Shown here: piece by piece, positions 15,382 to 27,510 of the stretch
How positions within the stretch are numbered: position 1 is the first letter of the stretch
Layout of the letters: each line of letters starts with the position of its first letter
Origin: Acidimicrobiia bacterium
GTDB taxonomy: Bacteria; Actinomycetota; Acidimicrobiia; Spongiisociales; ZC4RG35
Length of the DNA: 64,000 nucleotides
Direction of reading: 5' to 3'
NCBI GenBank assembly: GCA_028284765.1
Contig: JANQRA010000002.1
Span: 429,832 to 493,831 of the forward strand
Position numbers and translations under genes: made by a program
Notes under the pieces: generated by a model
The model's input: only the letters and a program-made list of their open reading frames with translations
What the model was told of the DNA's origin: nothing
The model's database searches: none

Positions 15382-16895
15382 TGAACCTCCAACCGCAACC
15401 CGGTTCGGCTGAAGAACGAGAGGCGTTCGCTGCGCTCCAAACCCGCTTTCAGCAGGAATACAGCCGAGTGTTCGCCGACCCCAGAATTCCGCGCACCGTC
15501 GTCGTGGTGCCCAGCATGAGCATGCCTACGGAGGAACTGCTGAAAATCTCGGGAGTCCACCACTACGAGGAGCGCATGCTCTGCATGTTGCTTCTGCTCC
15601 ACATGCCAACGACCCACGTGGTTTTCGTCACCAGTCAGCCAATTCGACCAGCGATCATCGACTACTACCTCCATATGCTCCCCGGAGTTCCCGCTGCGCA
15701 CGCCTGGAGTCGCCTGACGTTGCTGGATGCGGCTGACACCTCCATCGTTCCTTTGTCACAGAAGATCCTCGACCGACCTCGGATGCTGGAGAGGATTCGT
15801 TCGAAGATCGTTTCGCCTGAGACCTCGCACATGACCTGCTTCAACGCGACGACTCTCGAACGCACCGTCTCTGTGCAACTGGGACTCCCGATGTACAACG
15901 CCGATCCCGAACTACACGACTTGGGCAGCAAGAGTGGCGCACGAACGCTCTTCAAGGACAGGGGAATACCGCACCCGGCGGGCTTCGAGCATCTCCAGGA
16001 CGAAGACGACGTCGTCGAGGCTGTGGTGGAACTCAAGGGATCACAACCCGAACTGCGACGAGCGGTCGTCAAGCTGAACGAGGGGTTCTCGGGCGAGGGC
16101 AACGCAGTCCTGCGCTTCGACAGCGAGGAACGGATGGCCAAGAGTGAAGTCCACCGCCGCCTGCGCCGGAGTCTCCAGTTCGAAGCGGAAGGCGAGACCT
16201 ACGAAGCTTTCATGAGCAAGATCGAGGACGACGGCGGGATTGTCGAAGAGTTCATCGCCGGCAAGCACAAAACGTCCCCATCGGTCCAGTACCGCATCGA
16301 TCCCCACGGCACCCCGATTGAATTGTCCAGCCACGACCAGGTCTTGGGAGGGCGCGCCGGACAGGTGTACTTGGGCTGCAAGTTCCCTGCCGACGAAGCG
16401 TATCGAGCGGAGATCCAGGAGCATGGCTCGAATGTGGCTCAGTCTCTTGCCAAGCAAGGAGTCATTGGTCGCTTCGGCGTCGACTTTGTTTCAGTTCGCA
16501 AACGGGGCGACTGGCGTCACTACGCAATAGAGATCAACCTTCGTAAAGGCGGAACCACTCTCCCCAACTTGATGCTCGAATTCCTGACGAAGGGGGCATA
16601 CGACCCGGGCACGGGCCTCTACACCAACCCAGACGGCCACCAGCGGGCGTACGTTGCTTCGGACAACGTCGAGAATCCATCGTATCGGGGCCTGTTGCCG
16701 ACCGACCTGATGGACATTGCCGTCTACAACGGAATCCACTTCGACCCGGCCAATCAACGCGGCGTCTTCTTCCACCTTCTGGGTGCATTGTCTGAATTCG
16801 GAAAGCTGGGGATGATGGCGGTAGCAGAGTCACCAGAAGAGGCCAACGCCCTCTACGACCAGGCGATCGCCGTCCTCGATCGAGAGACCAACTAG
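15381..16895 (+). CDS. ATP-grasp ligase, PGM1-like
   Basis: A 504-residue protein. The N-terminal 170 residues form a pre-ATP-grasp-like domain (VVVVPSMSMPTEELLKISGVHHYEER is split across this start). The ATP-grasp domain follows: lysines in RRAVVKLNEGFSGEGNAVL, IVEEFIAGK, and metal ligands in HYAIEINLRKGGTTLPNL. The C-terminal region (residues about 410-500) resembles the end of PGM1, the peptide ligase of pheganomycin synthesis. It probably ligates a carboxylate to an amine, but the substrates are unknown. It is coupled to the CoxG-like gene and faces an aminotransferase operon. Confidence 0.8.
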   Translation: MNLQPQPGSAEEREAFAALQTRFQQEYSRVFADPRIPRTVVVVPSMSMPTEELLKISGVHHYEERMLCMLLLLHMPTTHVVFVTSQPIRPAIIDYYLHMLPGVPAAHAWSRLTLLDAADTSIVPLSQKILDRPRMLERIRSKIVSPETSHMTCFNATTLERTVSVQLGLPMYNADPELHDLGSKSGARTLFKDRGIPHPAGFEHLQDEDDVVEAVVELKGSQPELRRAVVKLNEGFSGEGNAVLRFDSEERMAKSEVHRRLRRSLQFEAEGETYEAFMSKIEDDGGIVEEFIAGKHKTSPSVQYRIDPHGTPIELSSHDQVLGGRAGQVYLGCKFPADEAYRAEIQEHGSNVAQSLAKQGVIGRFGVDFVSVRKRGDWRHYAIEINLRKGGTTLPNLMLEFLTKGAYDPGTGLYTNPDGHQRAYVASDNVENPSYRGLLPTDLMDIAVYNGIHFDPANQRGVFFHLLGALSEFGKLGMMAVAESPEEANALYDQAIAVLDRETN

Positions 16896-16896
16896 C

Positions 16897-18126
16897 TCAG
16901 ACCGCTTTGGCGATATCGATTCGAGTGATACGTCGACCCCGGACACTGCGGGCAGTCATCAAGAAATCACCCAACTCAACGCTGTCGCCCGGCCGCATGA
17001 GCTTGCCCGAGAGACCGAGGAGGAGCCCGGCAGCGGTGTTCCACTCGCCTTCTGGGACGGGAACGCCGATCTGCAAGAGATCTTCAACGGGCAACGATCC
17101 AGCCAATCGCCAATGCCCTGGAGCAACTTCTTCGAGGTCAGGAACACCGGGTCCATCCGAAATCGAACCCAGGAGCTCACCAGCGACGTCTTCGATGGTC
17201 ACGATTCCGATTGTCACCCCGTACTCGTCGACAACCACTGCGAGGTTGTTGTTGTGCTCCTGCATGTCGGAGAGCAAGGCGGTGACACTCTTCGATTCCG
17301 GGACAACAAGCGGTTCGTAGACGACCGACTCTATCGATGTCGAAGAGTCGTGACGCACCTTGATCATGTCGCGGAGGCGTACGACACCGTCGATGTGATC
17401 AAGTGACTCGGTATAGACCGGAAGCCGCCGGTGCCCGGCTTCGAGTGCGGTGTCGAGGGCGTCCTCGAGGGGTGTCGCGCGATCGATCGCCACGATGTCG
17501 GGACGTGGAACCATGATGTCGTCGACCCTTCGATCACCGAAGCGGAAAGCTCGGTCGATCAGTTGCTGATCGTGCTCTGTGATCTCACCTTCGCCTGCAG
17601 CCTCGGCCGCCAGCATGCGCAACTCGTCCTCGGTCACCGTGGCCGACGTTGTGATCCCCTTGCCTGGCATCTGCAGATCAGCGACAAACACGAGGAGCCC
17701 AACGATGGGCCGGAAGATCCGCTCGAGGAACGCGATCGGAGCCGAAACGAACATCGCGGTGCGTTCCGCGTGACGGACGGCGTAGGTCTTGGGTATGGCC
17801 TCGCCGTAGATGTAGAGGACGATGGTCAACACGACAGATGCCACAGTCACACCGACGTTCCCAAACCAATTCTGGGCCAGGATTCCGGTGATTGTCGCGG
17901 CACCGATCTGAGCCAGGAGGGCCAGGAGCAAGATCAGATTGAGAACGGACGGAAGACGCTCGATCAAGGACAGAAGTCGGACCGCTCGCTTGCCACCTGA
18001 GGCAGCGAGTGCCCGTGCCCTGAACTCGGTGATGCGCAGGAGTGATGCTTCGGCAGCCGCAAGGAAGACTGCAAGCAGCAGCAAGGCTATCAACGCAATT
18101 AGAAGAGGGATGTCAGCCGAAGTCAC
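16897..18126 (-). CDS. CNNM/CorC (HlyC-like) membrane protein with CBS domains
   Basis: A 409-residue protein with a DUF21/CNNM membrane region (residues 1-140, several hydrophobic helices; AEASLLRITEFRARALA). A CBS pair follows (DDIMVPRPDIVAI; VVDEYGVTIGIVTIEDV) and then a C-terminal CorC_HlyC transporter-associated domain. The family is linked to Mg2+ homeostasis and efflux; the older name hemolysin is historical. It stands alone and is convergent with the ATP-grasp gene, one base apart. Confidence 0.9.
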   Translation of the reverse strand: MTSADIPLLIALIALLLLAVFLAAAEASLLRITEFRARALAASGGKRAVRLLSLIERLPSVLNLILLLALLAQIGAATITGILAQNWFGNVGVTVASVVLTIVLYIYGEAIPKTYAVRHAERTAMFVSAPIAFLERIFRPIVGLLVFVADLQMPGKGITTSATVTEDELRMLAAEAAGEGEITEHDQQLIDRAFRFGDRRVDDIMVPRPDIVAIDRATPLEDALDTALEAGHRRLPVYTESLDHIDGVVRLRDMIKVRHDSSTSIESVVYEPLVVPESKSVTALLSDMQEHNNNLAVVVDEYGVTIGIVTIEDVAGELLGSISDGPGVPDLEEVAPGHWRLAGSLPVEDLLQIGVPVPEGEWNTAAGLLLGLSGKLMRPGDSVELGDFLMTARSVRGRRITRIDIAKAV

Positions 18127-18171
18127 GTGGCAATCAAACTATACGAACCATGGGCTCTAGCCTTCGCGTCA

Positions 18172-18258
18172 CGAGTCCATCTCATGGACTCGAACCTGAT
18201 TTCATCAGGCCCGTAGGCGCGAGTCCATCTCATGGACTCGAACCTGATTTCATCAGGC
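18172..18258. repeat. Tandem double-hairpin module, two identical 39-bp copies
   Basis: Two perfect 39-bp copies (18172-18210 and 18220-18258) are spaced 48 bp start to start. Each contains two hairpins. A is GAGTCCAT-CTC-ATGGACTC; B is CCTGAT-TTC-ATCAGG. On the minus strand the inner copy encodes the last residues of TypA and supplies its TGA stop. The matching module after atpC suggests a repeat family at gene 3' ends, perhaps acting as terminators or mRNA-end stabilisers. Confidence 0.85.
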
Positions 18259-20062
18259 GGCGTCGTTCGGACTCCGAGAGGAACCGCTTGCGAACCCGAA
18301 TCGAGTCTGGGGTGACCTCCACCAGTTCATCATCTTCGATCCACTCGATTGCCGTCTCCAACGTCAGCGGACGTGGCGGCTTCAGTTTGATCGCGTCGTC
18401 AGCACCAGACGCACGAATGTTGGTGAGCTGTTTCGCCTTTGCAGGGTTGGCCAGCATGACGTCTGGCCTCGAGTTCTCACCGATCACCATCCCCTCGTAG
18501 ACAGGATCGCCGGGCTTGATGAACAGCTCGCCGCGGTTCTGCAAGTTGTCGAGGGCAAATCCGGTGGCCGCGCCCTGACGATCGGAGATCATCGCGCCTC
18601 CTGTCCTGCCAGCAATGTCGCCAGCCCAAGGTATCCATCCACTGTGCTGCTGATTGACCAGGGCCGTGCCGCGGGTGGCAGTCATCATCTCCGAGCGAAA
18701 GCCGATGAGGCCACGGGCTGGCCCAGAGGCTGTCACCACGGTCCGCCCCCGGTCGCCGGGTCTCATATCTTCGACCTGACCCCTCCTCGACGCAACGGAC
18801 TGCGTCACCGCACCGACGTACTCGTCCGGAACGTCAATGAGGGCACGTTCTCTCGGTTCGTGCTTGCTTCCGTCGATCTCCCGAATGATCACCTCCGGTC
18901 GGCTCACTTGGAGCTCGAACCCTTCACGACGCATCGATTCGATGAGGACAGCGAGTTGGAGTTCACCCCTCCCAGCGACCTCGATCATGTCCGGACTCGA
19001 CGTGTCGGCGATCTTGATCGAGACGTTTCCGAGTACCTCACGTTCGAGTCGGGCACGGATCTGACGCGACGTGAGCAGCGAGCCCGACTGACCGGCCATT
19101 GGAGATGTGTTGACTCCGAAAGTCATTCGAAGCACCGGTTCGTCCACTGAAAGACGAGGGAGCGGCTGTGGATCATCGGGATGGGTGAAGGTGTCTCCGA
19201 TCTGCACCTCAGGGAAGCCCGAGACCACAAACAGGTCTCCTGCCACCACTTCAGGAACCTCCGTGCGACCGAGGCCCGAGAAACTGAGAAGGTTGGCGAG
19301 GCGACGTTTGACGACCTTTCCGCCTGCCTGGGCAAGGCCAATCTGTTCTCCCTGTCTGAGGGTCCCGTGCTCGACTCGCCCAATTGCCAGCCGACCTAGG
19401 TAGTCGGATGCATCCAGGTTGGTGACGAGAGCCTGGAGATCTGCGGCCGCATCGCCAGTGGGCGCAGGGATCGTGTCGATGACTGTGTCCAGAATTGGGG
19501 AGAGATCAGACCCGTCTTCGGGCACGCCCACCCCGGCCACGGCCATCCCATTTCGGGCGATAGCTGAGATGATTGGGAACTCGATGTGGTGTTCTTCGGC
19601 ATCGAGATCGAAGAAGAGCTCGTAGATCTCGTCTGCAACCTCACTCAACCTGGCGTCTGGGCGATCAACCTTGTTGATCACCACGACGGCAGGCAGGCCC
19701 CGACCCAAGGCTTTGGACAAGACATACCGGGTCTGGGGCATAGGACCCTCGGCCGCGTCGACGAGCAGTAGCACTCCGTCGACCATCGTCAATGCACGCT
19801 CAACTTCACCGCCGAAGTCCGAGTGACCGGGCGTGTCGACGAGGTTGATCCTCACCCCCTTCCACTCGATGGCAGCAGCCTTGGCGAGGATCGTGATGCC
19901 GCGCTCGCGCTCCTGGTCGTTGGAATCCATTACTCGATCGACAGGGTTTTCGTGCGCGGCAAAGACACCGGCTGCATTGAGCATGGCGTCGACGAGGGTC
20001 GTCTTGCCGTGGTCTACGTGCGCGATCAGAGCAACGTTTCGGACAGAAGGGGTTCCCGACAT
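18230..20062 (-). CDS. typA: Ribosome-associated GTPase TypA/BipA
   Basis: A 610-residue translational GTPase that binds ribosomes and assists 50S assembly under stress. G1 is HVDHGKTT, G3 [17 protein letters not shown]4 NKVDRPDAR, and the switch I region [10 protein letters not shown]. Elongation-factor-like domains follow, then the TypA-specific C-terminus ([18 protein letters not shown] and [14 protein letters not shown]). The last residues (LMKSGSSP) are encoded by the repeat module. It follows atpC on the same strand with about 120 bp of hairpin-rich spacer. Confidence 0.96.
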   Translation of the reverse strand: MSGTPSVRNVALIAHVDHGKTTLVDAMLNAAGVFAAHENPVDRVMDSNDQERERGITILAKAAAIEWKGVRINLVDTPGHSDFGGEVERALTMVDGVLLLVDAAEGPMPQTRYVLSKALGRGLPAVVVINKVDRPDARLSEVADEIYELFFDLDAEEHHIEFPIISAIARNGMAVAGVGVPEDGSDLSPILDTVIDTIPAPTGDAAADLQALVTNLDASDYLGRLAIGRVEHGTLRQGEQIGLAQAGGKVVKRRLANLLSFSGLGRTEVPEVVAGDLFVVSGFPEVQIGDTFTHPDDPQPLPRLSVDEPVLRMTFGVNTSPMAGQSGSLLTSRQIRARLEREVLGNVSIKIADTSSPDMIEVAGRGELQLAVLIESMRREGFELQVSRPEVIIREIDGSKHEPRERALIDVPDEYVGAVTQSVASRRGQVEDMRPGDRGRTVVTASGPARGLIGFRSEMMTATRGTALVNQQHSGWIPWAGDIAGRTGGAMISDRQGAATGFALDNLQNRGELFIKPGDPVYEGMVIGENSRPDVMLANPAKAKQLTNIRASGADDAIKLKPPRPLTLETAIEWIEDDELVEVTPDSIRVRKRFLSESERRRLMKSGSSP

Positions 20063-20097
20063 GGGGGGCAGATTGTACCGGTGCTAGCTCTCAGCCG

Positions 20098-20189
20098 GAG
20101 ATTCGGCGAACGAATCTCAAGCCGATTTCATCGGCCAGCATCGAGACTCGGAGATTCATGGCATGAATCTCCGAGCTGATCTCATCAGC
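20098..20189. repeat. Second tandem double-hairpin module between atpC and typA
   Basis: Two diverged copies of the A-B hairpin module lie here. Copy 1 has GAGATTCG-GCGAA-CGAATCTC and GCCGAT-TTC-ATCGGC. Copy 2 has GGAGATTCAT-GGC-ATGAATCTCC and GCTGAT-CTC-ATCAGC. The B hairpins share the hexamer-YTC-hexamer form of the module after typA. The atpC stop codon lies inside the last B hairpin. Stems are conserved by compensatory changes rather than sequence. Confidence 0.8.
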
Positions 20190-20517
20190 CCGATTCCTCG
20201 GCCTCTTCGGCCTCGGCGAGTTCCGCCGCGGCCTCACGAGCGGCAGCGGCATCCTCGGTCACTTGAGCTCGGTCGGTGATGAGCGTGACCTGATTGTTCA
20301 AGACTTGGAGGAAGCCTCCATGCACACCAATCGTCGTGCGCTCGCCCGACTCTGACTCGATCTCCACGGGCCCCGTGGCAAGAGCCCCCATGAGAGGCTC
20401 GTGGTCCGCCATGATGCCGAGCTCGCCTTCCGGGGTGCGGGCAACGACGATCGTCGCCTCGCCGCTCCAGATGGTTGCCTCGGGCGACACCACGTCGACT
20501 CGAAATGCCTTAGCCAA
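20185..20517 (-). CDS. atpC: ATP synthase F1 subunit epsilon
   Basis: A 110-residue epsilon subunit of the F1 rotor stalk (FRVDVVSPEATIWSGEATIVVARTPEGELGIMADHEPLMGAL). The beta-sandwich is complete; the C-terminal helical part is short and Ala/Glu-rich, which may weaken epsilon inhibition. It is the last gene of the atp operon. Its TGA is embedded in a repeat-module hairpin. Confidence 0.95.
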   Translation of the reverse strand: MAKAFRVDVVSPEATIWSGEATIVVARTPEGELGIMADHEPLMGALATGPVEIESESGERTTIGVHGGFLQVLNNQVTLITDRAQVTEDAAAAREAAAELAEAEEAEESG

Positions 20518-20643
20518 TGGCTCTTCCTTTCAACGATGCGGCAGCTGTGGCCGACCGGCGTCTGTTCGATCGTGGCGCCTCGTCCGCGACAGCAGGACCC
20601 GACACGCAGGCCCGCCAAAGGTCACGATCGAAGTCGGTCGCCA

Positions 20644-22071
<1,428 letters not shown>

Positions 22072-22090
22072 TTAGCTCCGTTTTTCTTCC

Positions 22091-22137
22091 TTCTGTGTCA
22101 GTTTGCCCGCACATAGGGGCGGCTATCTGACACAGAA
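22091..22137. repeat. Intercistronic stem-loop between atpG and atpD
   Basis: TTCTGTGTCAG (22091-22101) and its exact complement (22127-22137) form an 11-bp stem. The 25-nt loop can itself pair through GCCC and GGGC. It lies in the short atpG-atpD spacer. As there is no U tract it is more likely an mRNA processing or stability element, or a partial terminator, than a full stop. Confidence 0.6.
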
Positions 22138-22150
22138 CGGGGTTGGGTTG

Positions 22151-23029
22151 TCATTTCTTGGTATCTACCAAAGCTTCTGCGCCACCAACGATCTCGGTGA
22201 TGGCGGTTGTGATCTCAGCTTGACGGGCACGGTTGGCCTGGACCGTCAGGTTCTTGATCAAGTCTTCTGCGTTGTCAGTCGCTGCCTTCATGGCACGTCG
22301 GCGGGCGCTGTGCTCTGACGCTGACGCCTCAAGCAGCATGTTGAAGACCAGGGCCTCCACATATCGTGGCAACAACTGGTTGAGAATCTGATCCGGCGAC
22401 GGCTCGAACTCGTAGCTGACCGCCGGCCCCTCACGTGTCTCAGGCGGCGTGATTGGCAGCACCTCGTATGTAGCCGGCGTCTGCGTCATCGCTGAGTCAA
22501 ACCGTGTGAAGAACGCCTCGAGAACATCAATTCGCTCTGATGCGTAAGCCTCCATCACGGCATTGCCGATGGCGCGGGCATTCCCGTAGCCAGGCCGATC
22601 GGTGACTCCCAGATAAGCCTGCTCGATTCGATAGCCGCGATACCGGAAGTAGGCCTGTGCCTTCTTCCCGACCGCATAGATGAAAACATCTTTGCCACTC
22701 CGCTCGAGCTCAGCGATCCGTTGTTCGGCGAGACGGATGATGTTCGATGCGTAGGCACCGGCCATCCCCCTGTCCGACGAGACGATTAGGAGCCCATAGG
22801 TTTCTGGCTCACGGCGTTGCAGTAGCCGGTGGCCACCGCCCGCTCCAGCCGCACCCACGTTCTCGATCACTTCGACCAGTTTGGCCGTGTAAGGCTTGGA
22901 GCCTTCGACCCTGGCTGTCGCCTTGGGAATGCGGCTGGCCGCGATCAACTCCATCGCGCGAGTGATCTTCTTCGTAGCCTCAACGCTCTTAATTCGGCGT
23001 CGGGTGTCGCGAAGTGCGGCGCCTGCCAT
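22151..23029 (-). CDS. atpG: ATP synthase F1 subunit gamma
   Basis: The 292-residue central rotor shaft. The N-terminal helix is RDTRRRIKSVEATKKITRAMELIAASR and the C-terminal helix ends NRARQAEITTAITEIVGGAEAL; both form the coiled coil inside the alpha/beta ring. LLIVSSDRGMAGAYASNI is the conserved core strand. It starts 6 bp after atpA. Confidence 0.97.
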   Translation of the reverse strand: MAGAALRDTRRRIKSVEATKKITRAMELIAASRIPKATARVEGSKPYTAKLVEVIENVGAAGAGGGHRLLQRREPETYGLLIVSSDRGMAGAYASNIIRLAEQRIAELERSGKDVFIYAVGKKAQAYFRYRGYRIEQAYLGVTDRPGYGNARAIGNAVMEAYASERIDVLEAFFTRFDSAMTQTPATYEVLPITPPETREGPAVSYEFEPSPDQILNQLLPRYVEALVFNMLLEASASEHSARRRAMKAATDNAEDLIKNLTVQANRARQAEITTAITEIVGGAEALVDTKK

Positions 23030-23035
23030 TAGTCC

Positions 23036-24577
23036 CTACTCGTCCGATCCGGACGCTTCGAAGGTTTCCTTGTAGGCGTTGATGCCGTCGGCCATCTCGT
23101 CGCCCTCTGGCAACTTGCCCGTCTCGCGGATAGTGGCCAGAACGTTCGAGTGGCGACTACGGAAGAACTCCCGAAGCCCCGACTCGAAACGCCGGATGTC
23201 CTCGACCGGCACATCGTCCATATGACCCTCGGTCACGGCGAACAGACCCAAGACCTGCTCCTCGACGGGAACCGGCTGGAACTGCGGCTGCTTCAGCATC
23301 TCGACCACACGACGACCGCGCTCTAGCTGCGCAAGCGACGAAGCATCGAGCTCCGAACCGAACTCGGCGAACGCTGCCAGCTCTCGGAACTGGGCCAGGT
23401 TCAAACGAAGCGGGCCGGCAATCTTCCTCATCGCGTTGATCTGTGCGGCACCACCAACTCGGGAGACAGACTCACCAGCGTCGACTGCCGGACGAACACC
23501 CTGGAAGAACAGGTCTGTTTTCAAGAAGACCTGACCGTCAGTAATCGAAATGACGTTGGTCGGAATGTACGCAGAGATGTCGTCAGCCTTGGTCTCGATG
23601 ACCGGCAGACCGGTCAGCGAGCCCCCGCCCAGCTCATCCGAGAGCTTGGCGCAGCGCTCGAGCAGACGGCTGTGCAGGTAGAAGACGTCACCCGGGTACG
23701 CCTCACGCCCTGGAGGACGACGAAGCAAGAGTGAGATCTCGCGGTACGCAACGGCCTGCTTCGACAGGTCGTCGAACATGATCAGGGCATGCTCACCGTT
23801 GTACATCCAGTGCTGCCCGATGGCCGAGCCGGCATAGGGCGCGTACATCTGCAGGGCCGGAGCATCCGACGCGGCAGCGTTGACGACCACCGTGTACTCC
23901 ATAGCGCCGTGCTCTTCGAGCGTGGAAACGACTTCGGCGACGGTTGAAGCCTTCTGGCCGACGGCGACGTAGATGCACTTGACGGCCTTGTCCGTGCCCC
24001 AGTACTGCTTCTGGTTGAGGATGGTGTCAACAAGAAGAGCGGTCTTACCAGTTTGACGGTCACCGATGATCAGCTGACGCTGACCACGGCCGACCGGAGT
24101 CATCGAGTCGATGGCTTTGATACCGGTCTGAAGGGGTTCGAACACTGGCTGTCGTTGAACGACCGATGGGGCCTGAGTCTCGAGCAGACGACGCTCACTC
24201 GACTCGATGGGTCCTTTGCCGTCGATCGGGTTGCCGAGCGGGTCGACCACACGACCGAGGAGGCCGTCACCAACCGGGACGGAAAGCACATTGCCGGTTT
24301 GCTTGACGGGATCGCCCTCTTCGATGTGGGTGTACTCACCCAAGAACACGACACCGATATCGCTCTCGTCGATGTTCAAGGCCACGCCGACGAGCCCACC
24401 CGGGAATTCGAGGAGTTCTGAGGCCATGACGCTGGGCAGCCCCTCAACGCGAGCTACACCATCAGCAATGGAGGTGACGTAGCCGACCGTTTCCTTGGAA
24501 GTGTCCGGCGCCCAACCCTCGAGTTGAGACCGCAGTGACTCAGTTATCTGGTCGGCGGTGATTGTTAGATCTGACAT
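23036..24577 (-). CDS. atpA: ATP synthase F1 subunit alpha
   Basis: The 513-residue regulatory nucleotide-binding subunit. P-loop [15 protein letters not shown], the alpha-specific segment [25 protein letters not shown], and the arginine-finger region [24 protein letters not shown] are visible. It directly follows atpH. Confidence 0.98.
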   Translation of the reverse strand: MSDLTITADQITESLRSQLEGWAPDTSKETVGYVTSIADGVARVEGLPSVMASELLEFPGGLVGVALNIDESDIGVVFLGEYTHIEEGDPVKQTGNVLSVPVGDGLLGRVVDPLGNPIDGKGPIESSERRLLETQAPSVVQRQPVFEPLQTGIKAIDSMTPVGRGQRQLIIGDRQTGKTALLVDTILNQKQYWGTDKAVKCIYVAVGQKASTVAEVVSTLEEHGAMEYTVVVNAAASDAPALQMYAPYAGSAIGQHWMYNGEHALIMFDDLSKQAVAYREISLLLRRPPGREAYPGDVFYLHSRLLERCAKLSDELGGGSLTGLPVIETKADDISAYIPTNVISITDGQVFLKTDLFFQGVRPAVDAGESVSRVGGAAQINAMRKIAGPLRLNLAQFRELAAFAEFGSELDASSLAQLERGRRVVEMLKQPQFQPVPVEEQVLGLFAVTEGHMDDVPVEDIRRFESGLREFFRSRHSNVLATIRETGKLPEGDEMADGINAYKETFEASGSDE

Positions 24578-24582
24578 GAGGC

Positions 24583-25116
24583 TTACTTGCTCACTTTCTG
24601 GCGAACCGAATCAACGCGTTTGGCGATCGAGCCGTCGATGACCGTGTCACCGACCCTGGCGACGATCCCACCGATGACCGATGGGTCGACGACCACCTTG
24701 ACTTCGACGTCCTTGCCGGTGGCTTTGCGGAGGGCTGATGCGAGACGTTCGATGGTCTCATCGTCGAGAGCGACGGCAGATGTGACTTCCGCCACCTCCT
24801 TGTCTCGAGACGAAGCGGCAGCTTCCGCTACTGCCATGGCGATGGCTGGCAGATCGGAAGCGTGATTCTGGCTGACAACCAACTGGACCAGGCCGACGGT
24901 TAGGGAATGTGCCCGTCCACCGATCAGTTCGTCGACGATTGCTTGCTTCTTTTCGAGGGGGAGTTGGGGATTGGTCAGGTTCGAGCGCAGCTCAGGCGAG
25001 GTGTCGAACGAGCGCGAGACAGTGAGCAACTCACTCTCAACACGTTCGAGCTCACCTTCTCCCGAGGCCATCTCGAAGATGCCTCGTGCGTAGCCCTTGA
25101 CTCGAGAATCGACCAT
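24583..25116 (-). CDS. atpH: ATP synthase F1 subunit delta
   Basis: A 177-residue peripheral-stalk cap linking F1 to the b subunits. It has the OSCP pattern: [22 protein letters not shown] near the N-terminus and the C-terminal strand pair [26 protein letters not shown] (read in two parts). It is a stand-alone delta, unlike the b-delta fusion of mycobacteria. Confidence 0.94.
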   Translation of the reverse strand: MVDSRVKGYARGIFEMASGEGELERVESELLTVSRSFDTSPELRSNLTNPQLPLEKKQAIVDELIGGRAHSLTVGLVQLVVSQNHASDLPAIAMAVAEAAASSRDKEVAEVTSAVALDDETIERLASALRKATGKDVEVKVVVDPSVIGGIVARVGDTVIDGSIAKRVDSVRQKVSK

Positions 25117-25178
25117 TAACGCGCTCCTCCGTTGGCATGGTCGCGAGGCTCCAGCAGGTCGACGGAGGGGTGCGTCAT

Positions 25179-25724
25179 TTAGAGCTTCTCCAGGTCTGAG
25201 AGGTACCGGTTGATGAGGTCCTGATGTGCCTGAGCATCAAGAGACTCTCCAACGATCTTCTCCGCGAGATCGACCGAGATGCTTCCAACCTGACTCTTTG
25301 CGTCAGCGAGCGCGCGAGCCTTCTCACCAGCTGCGTCTTCACGGGCCTTGGCGCGAATCTGCTCTGCGTCAGCCTCGGCCTTGGCAATGATGTCGGTGCG
25401 CATCTGCTCCGCGGTCTGGCGAGCCTCTTCGACGATCGAGTTGCCTTCGGTTTTGGCATCGGCGAGCCGAGCCTTGTAGTCCGACACGAGACTCTCGGCC
25501 TCTTCCTTGGCCTTCTCGGCCGCGGTGACTTCACCAGCAATGGCTGCCTGTCGGGCCTCCATGGTCTTGCTCATGTTGGGCCACACCCAGCGCCAGACGA
25601 AGAAGTAGACAATCGCGAAAGCGATGATTCCGGCGACGAGCTCAGGCCAGGCCGGAAGCAGCAGTTCAGCTGAACTGGCTTCGCCCTCCTCTACGGCGAG
25701 TATCAATAGTGACGAATAGTCCAC
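25179..25724 (-). CDS. atpF: ATP synthase Fo subunit b
   Basis: A 181-residue peripheral stalk subunit. One N-terminal membrane helix (PELVAGIIAFAIVYFFVWRW) is followed by a long charged coiled coil (MEARQAAIAGEVTAAEKAKEE and onward) that dimerises and reaches atpH. It lies one base from atpE. Confidence 0.96.
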   Translation of the reverse strand: MDYSSLLILAVEEGEASSAELLLPAWPELVAGIIAFAIVYFFVWRWVWPNMSKTMEARQAAIAGEVTAAEKAKEEAESLVSDYKARLADAKTEGNSIVEEARQTAEQMRTDIIAKAEADAEQIRAKAREDAAGEKARALADAKSQVGSISVDLAEKIVGESLDAQAHQDLINRYLSDLEKL

Positions 25725-25725
25725 G

Positions 25726-26823
<1,098 letters not shown>

Positions 26824-26833
<10 letters not shown>

Positions 26834-27255
26834 TCGAGTTCCCTTTCCTTACCTTTCGCCATCGCCACCATCTCGGCACCGATCAAAATCAAATATGTCA
26901 CAACTGCAGTGATGCCGAAGGCCAGTCTGTCGACAGGCGCGAACTCAGCAATCAGCAACATCGTGAGCGTCAACAGCCCCAATCGGAGGAAGAAGCCGAT
27001 CAAGGCAGCGGCATGATAGGCAGCAAGACTGATCCTGGCGGAAATCGAGAGAATCGCCCCAGCGAGTAGAACATTGAGAACTACTACGACCACGCCCAAC
27101 GCCGCACTCCAGGCGCCGTCCCAACCTCTCGTCAGCCAAAAAACCGCGATGAAGATGGGGCCCGGATAGATGGCTCGCGCCACGGTGTGACGTGCGAGCT
27201 TGATCTCGACGTCGCTACGCGGAATCTGAGGCTCAGCGCTCACGGTCGTACTCAT
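26824..27255 (-). CDS. atpI: AtpI-like ATP synthase accessory membrane protein
   Basis: A 143-residue protein with four predicted membrane helices, in the place of atpI. It is weakly conserved; candidate roles known for AtpI are c-ring assembly and Mg2+ handling. Assignment rests on topology and on overlaps with both neighbours (23 nt with atpZ, 10 nt with atpB). Confidence 0.8.
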
Positions 27256-27469
27256 CCTGTTCTTTGAGCATCGACCAGATCCTCATGAAGCCGACATAGG
27301 AACCCAGAATCACGCCGGCAATCACCAACCACGGCTCAGTACCTATCCACAAGTCGAGGAGGTAACCCACCAGCGCTCCGGAGAGGATGGATTCGAGAAA
27401 GGATCCGGATCGCGCCCAACTACTGGACAGCGTGGCTTGGGCCGATTTGGTGGCGGAGTTTTCTTTCAC
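27233..27469 (-). CDS. atpZ: AtpZ/AtpQ-like small membrane protein
   Basis: A 78-residue protein with two membrane helices (FLESILSGALVGYLLDLWIG; WLVIAGVILGSYVGFMRIW). It matches the AtpZ (putative F0F1-ATPase/Mg transporter) family that opens many atp operons. The start is GTG at 27469 with no evident Shine-Dalgarno, 9 bp from a Rex-type operator. Confidence 0.82.
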   Translation of the reverse strand: MKENSATKSAQATLSSSWARSGSFLESILSGALVGYLLDLWIGTEPWLVIAGVILGSYVGFMRIWSMLKEQDEYDRER

Positions 27470-27478
27470 GAGAGATGC

Positions 27479-27496
27479 TTGTGAACCGATTCACAA
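27479..27496. promoter_or_regulatory. Rex-type redox operator before the atp operon
   Basis: TTGTGAA-CCGA-TTCACAA is a perfect dyad identical in its arms to the recalled consensus TTGTGAA-N4-TTCACAA bound by the NADH/NAD+ sensor Rex in actinobacteria. It sits between the predicted promoter and the atpZ start codon, where Rex would repress at low NADH and release when NADH rises. Rex control of respiratory and atp genes is documented in Streptomyces. No rex gene is in the window. Confidence 0.8.
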
Positions 27497-27510
27497 AGCG
27501 TATTGGCGAG

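Noticed and set aside
18220-18258. CTGATGA on the minus strand resembling a hammerhead ribozyme core
   Set aside because: The required stem II and GAAA segment are absent; CTGAT is simply one arm of the B hairpin.
18172-18258. GGTTCGAGTCC on the minus strand resembling a tRNA T-arm
   Set aside because: The flanking bases cannot form a T-stem, acceptor or anticodon arm; it is part of the hairpin repeat.
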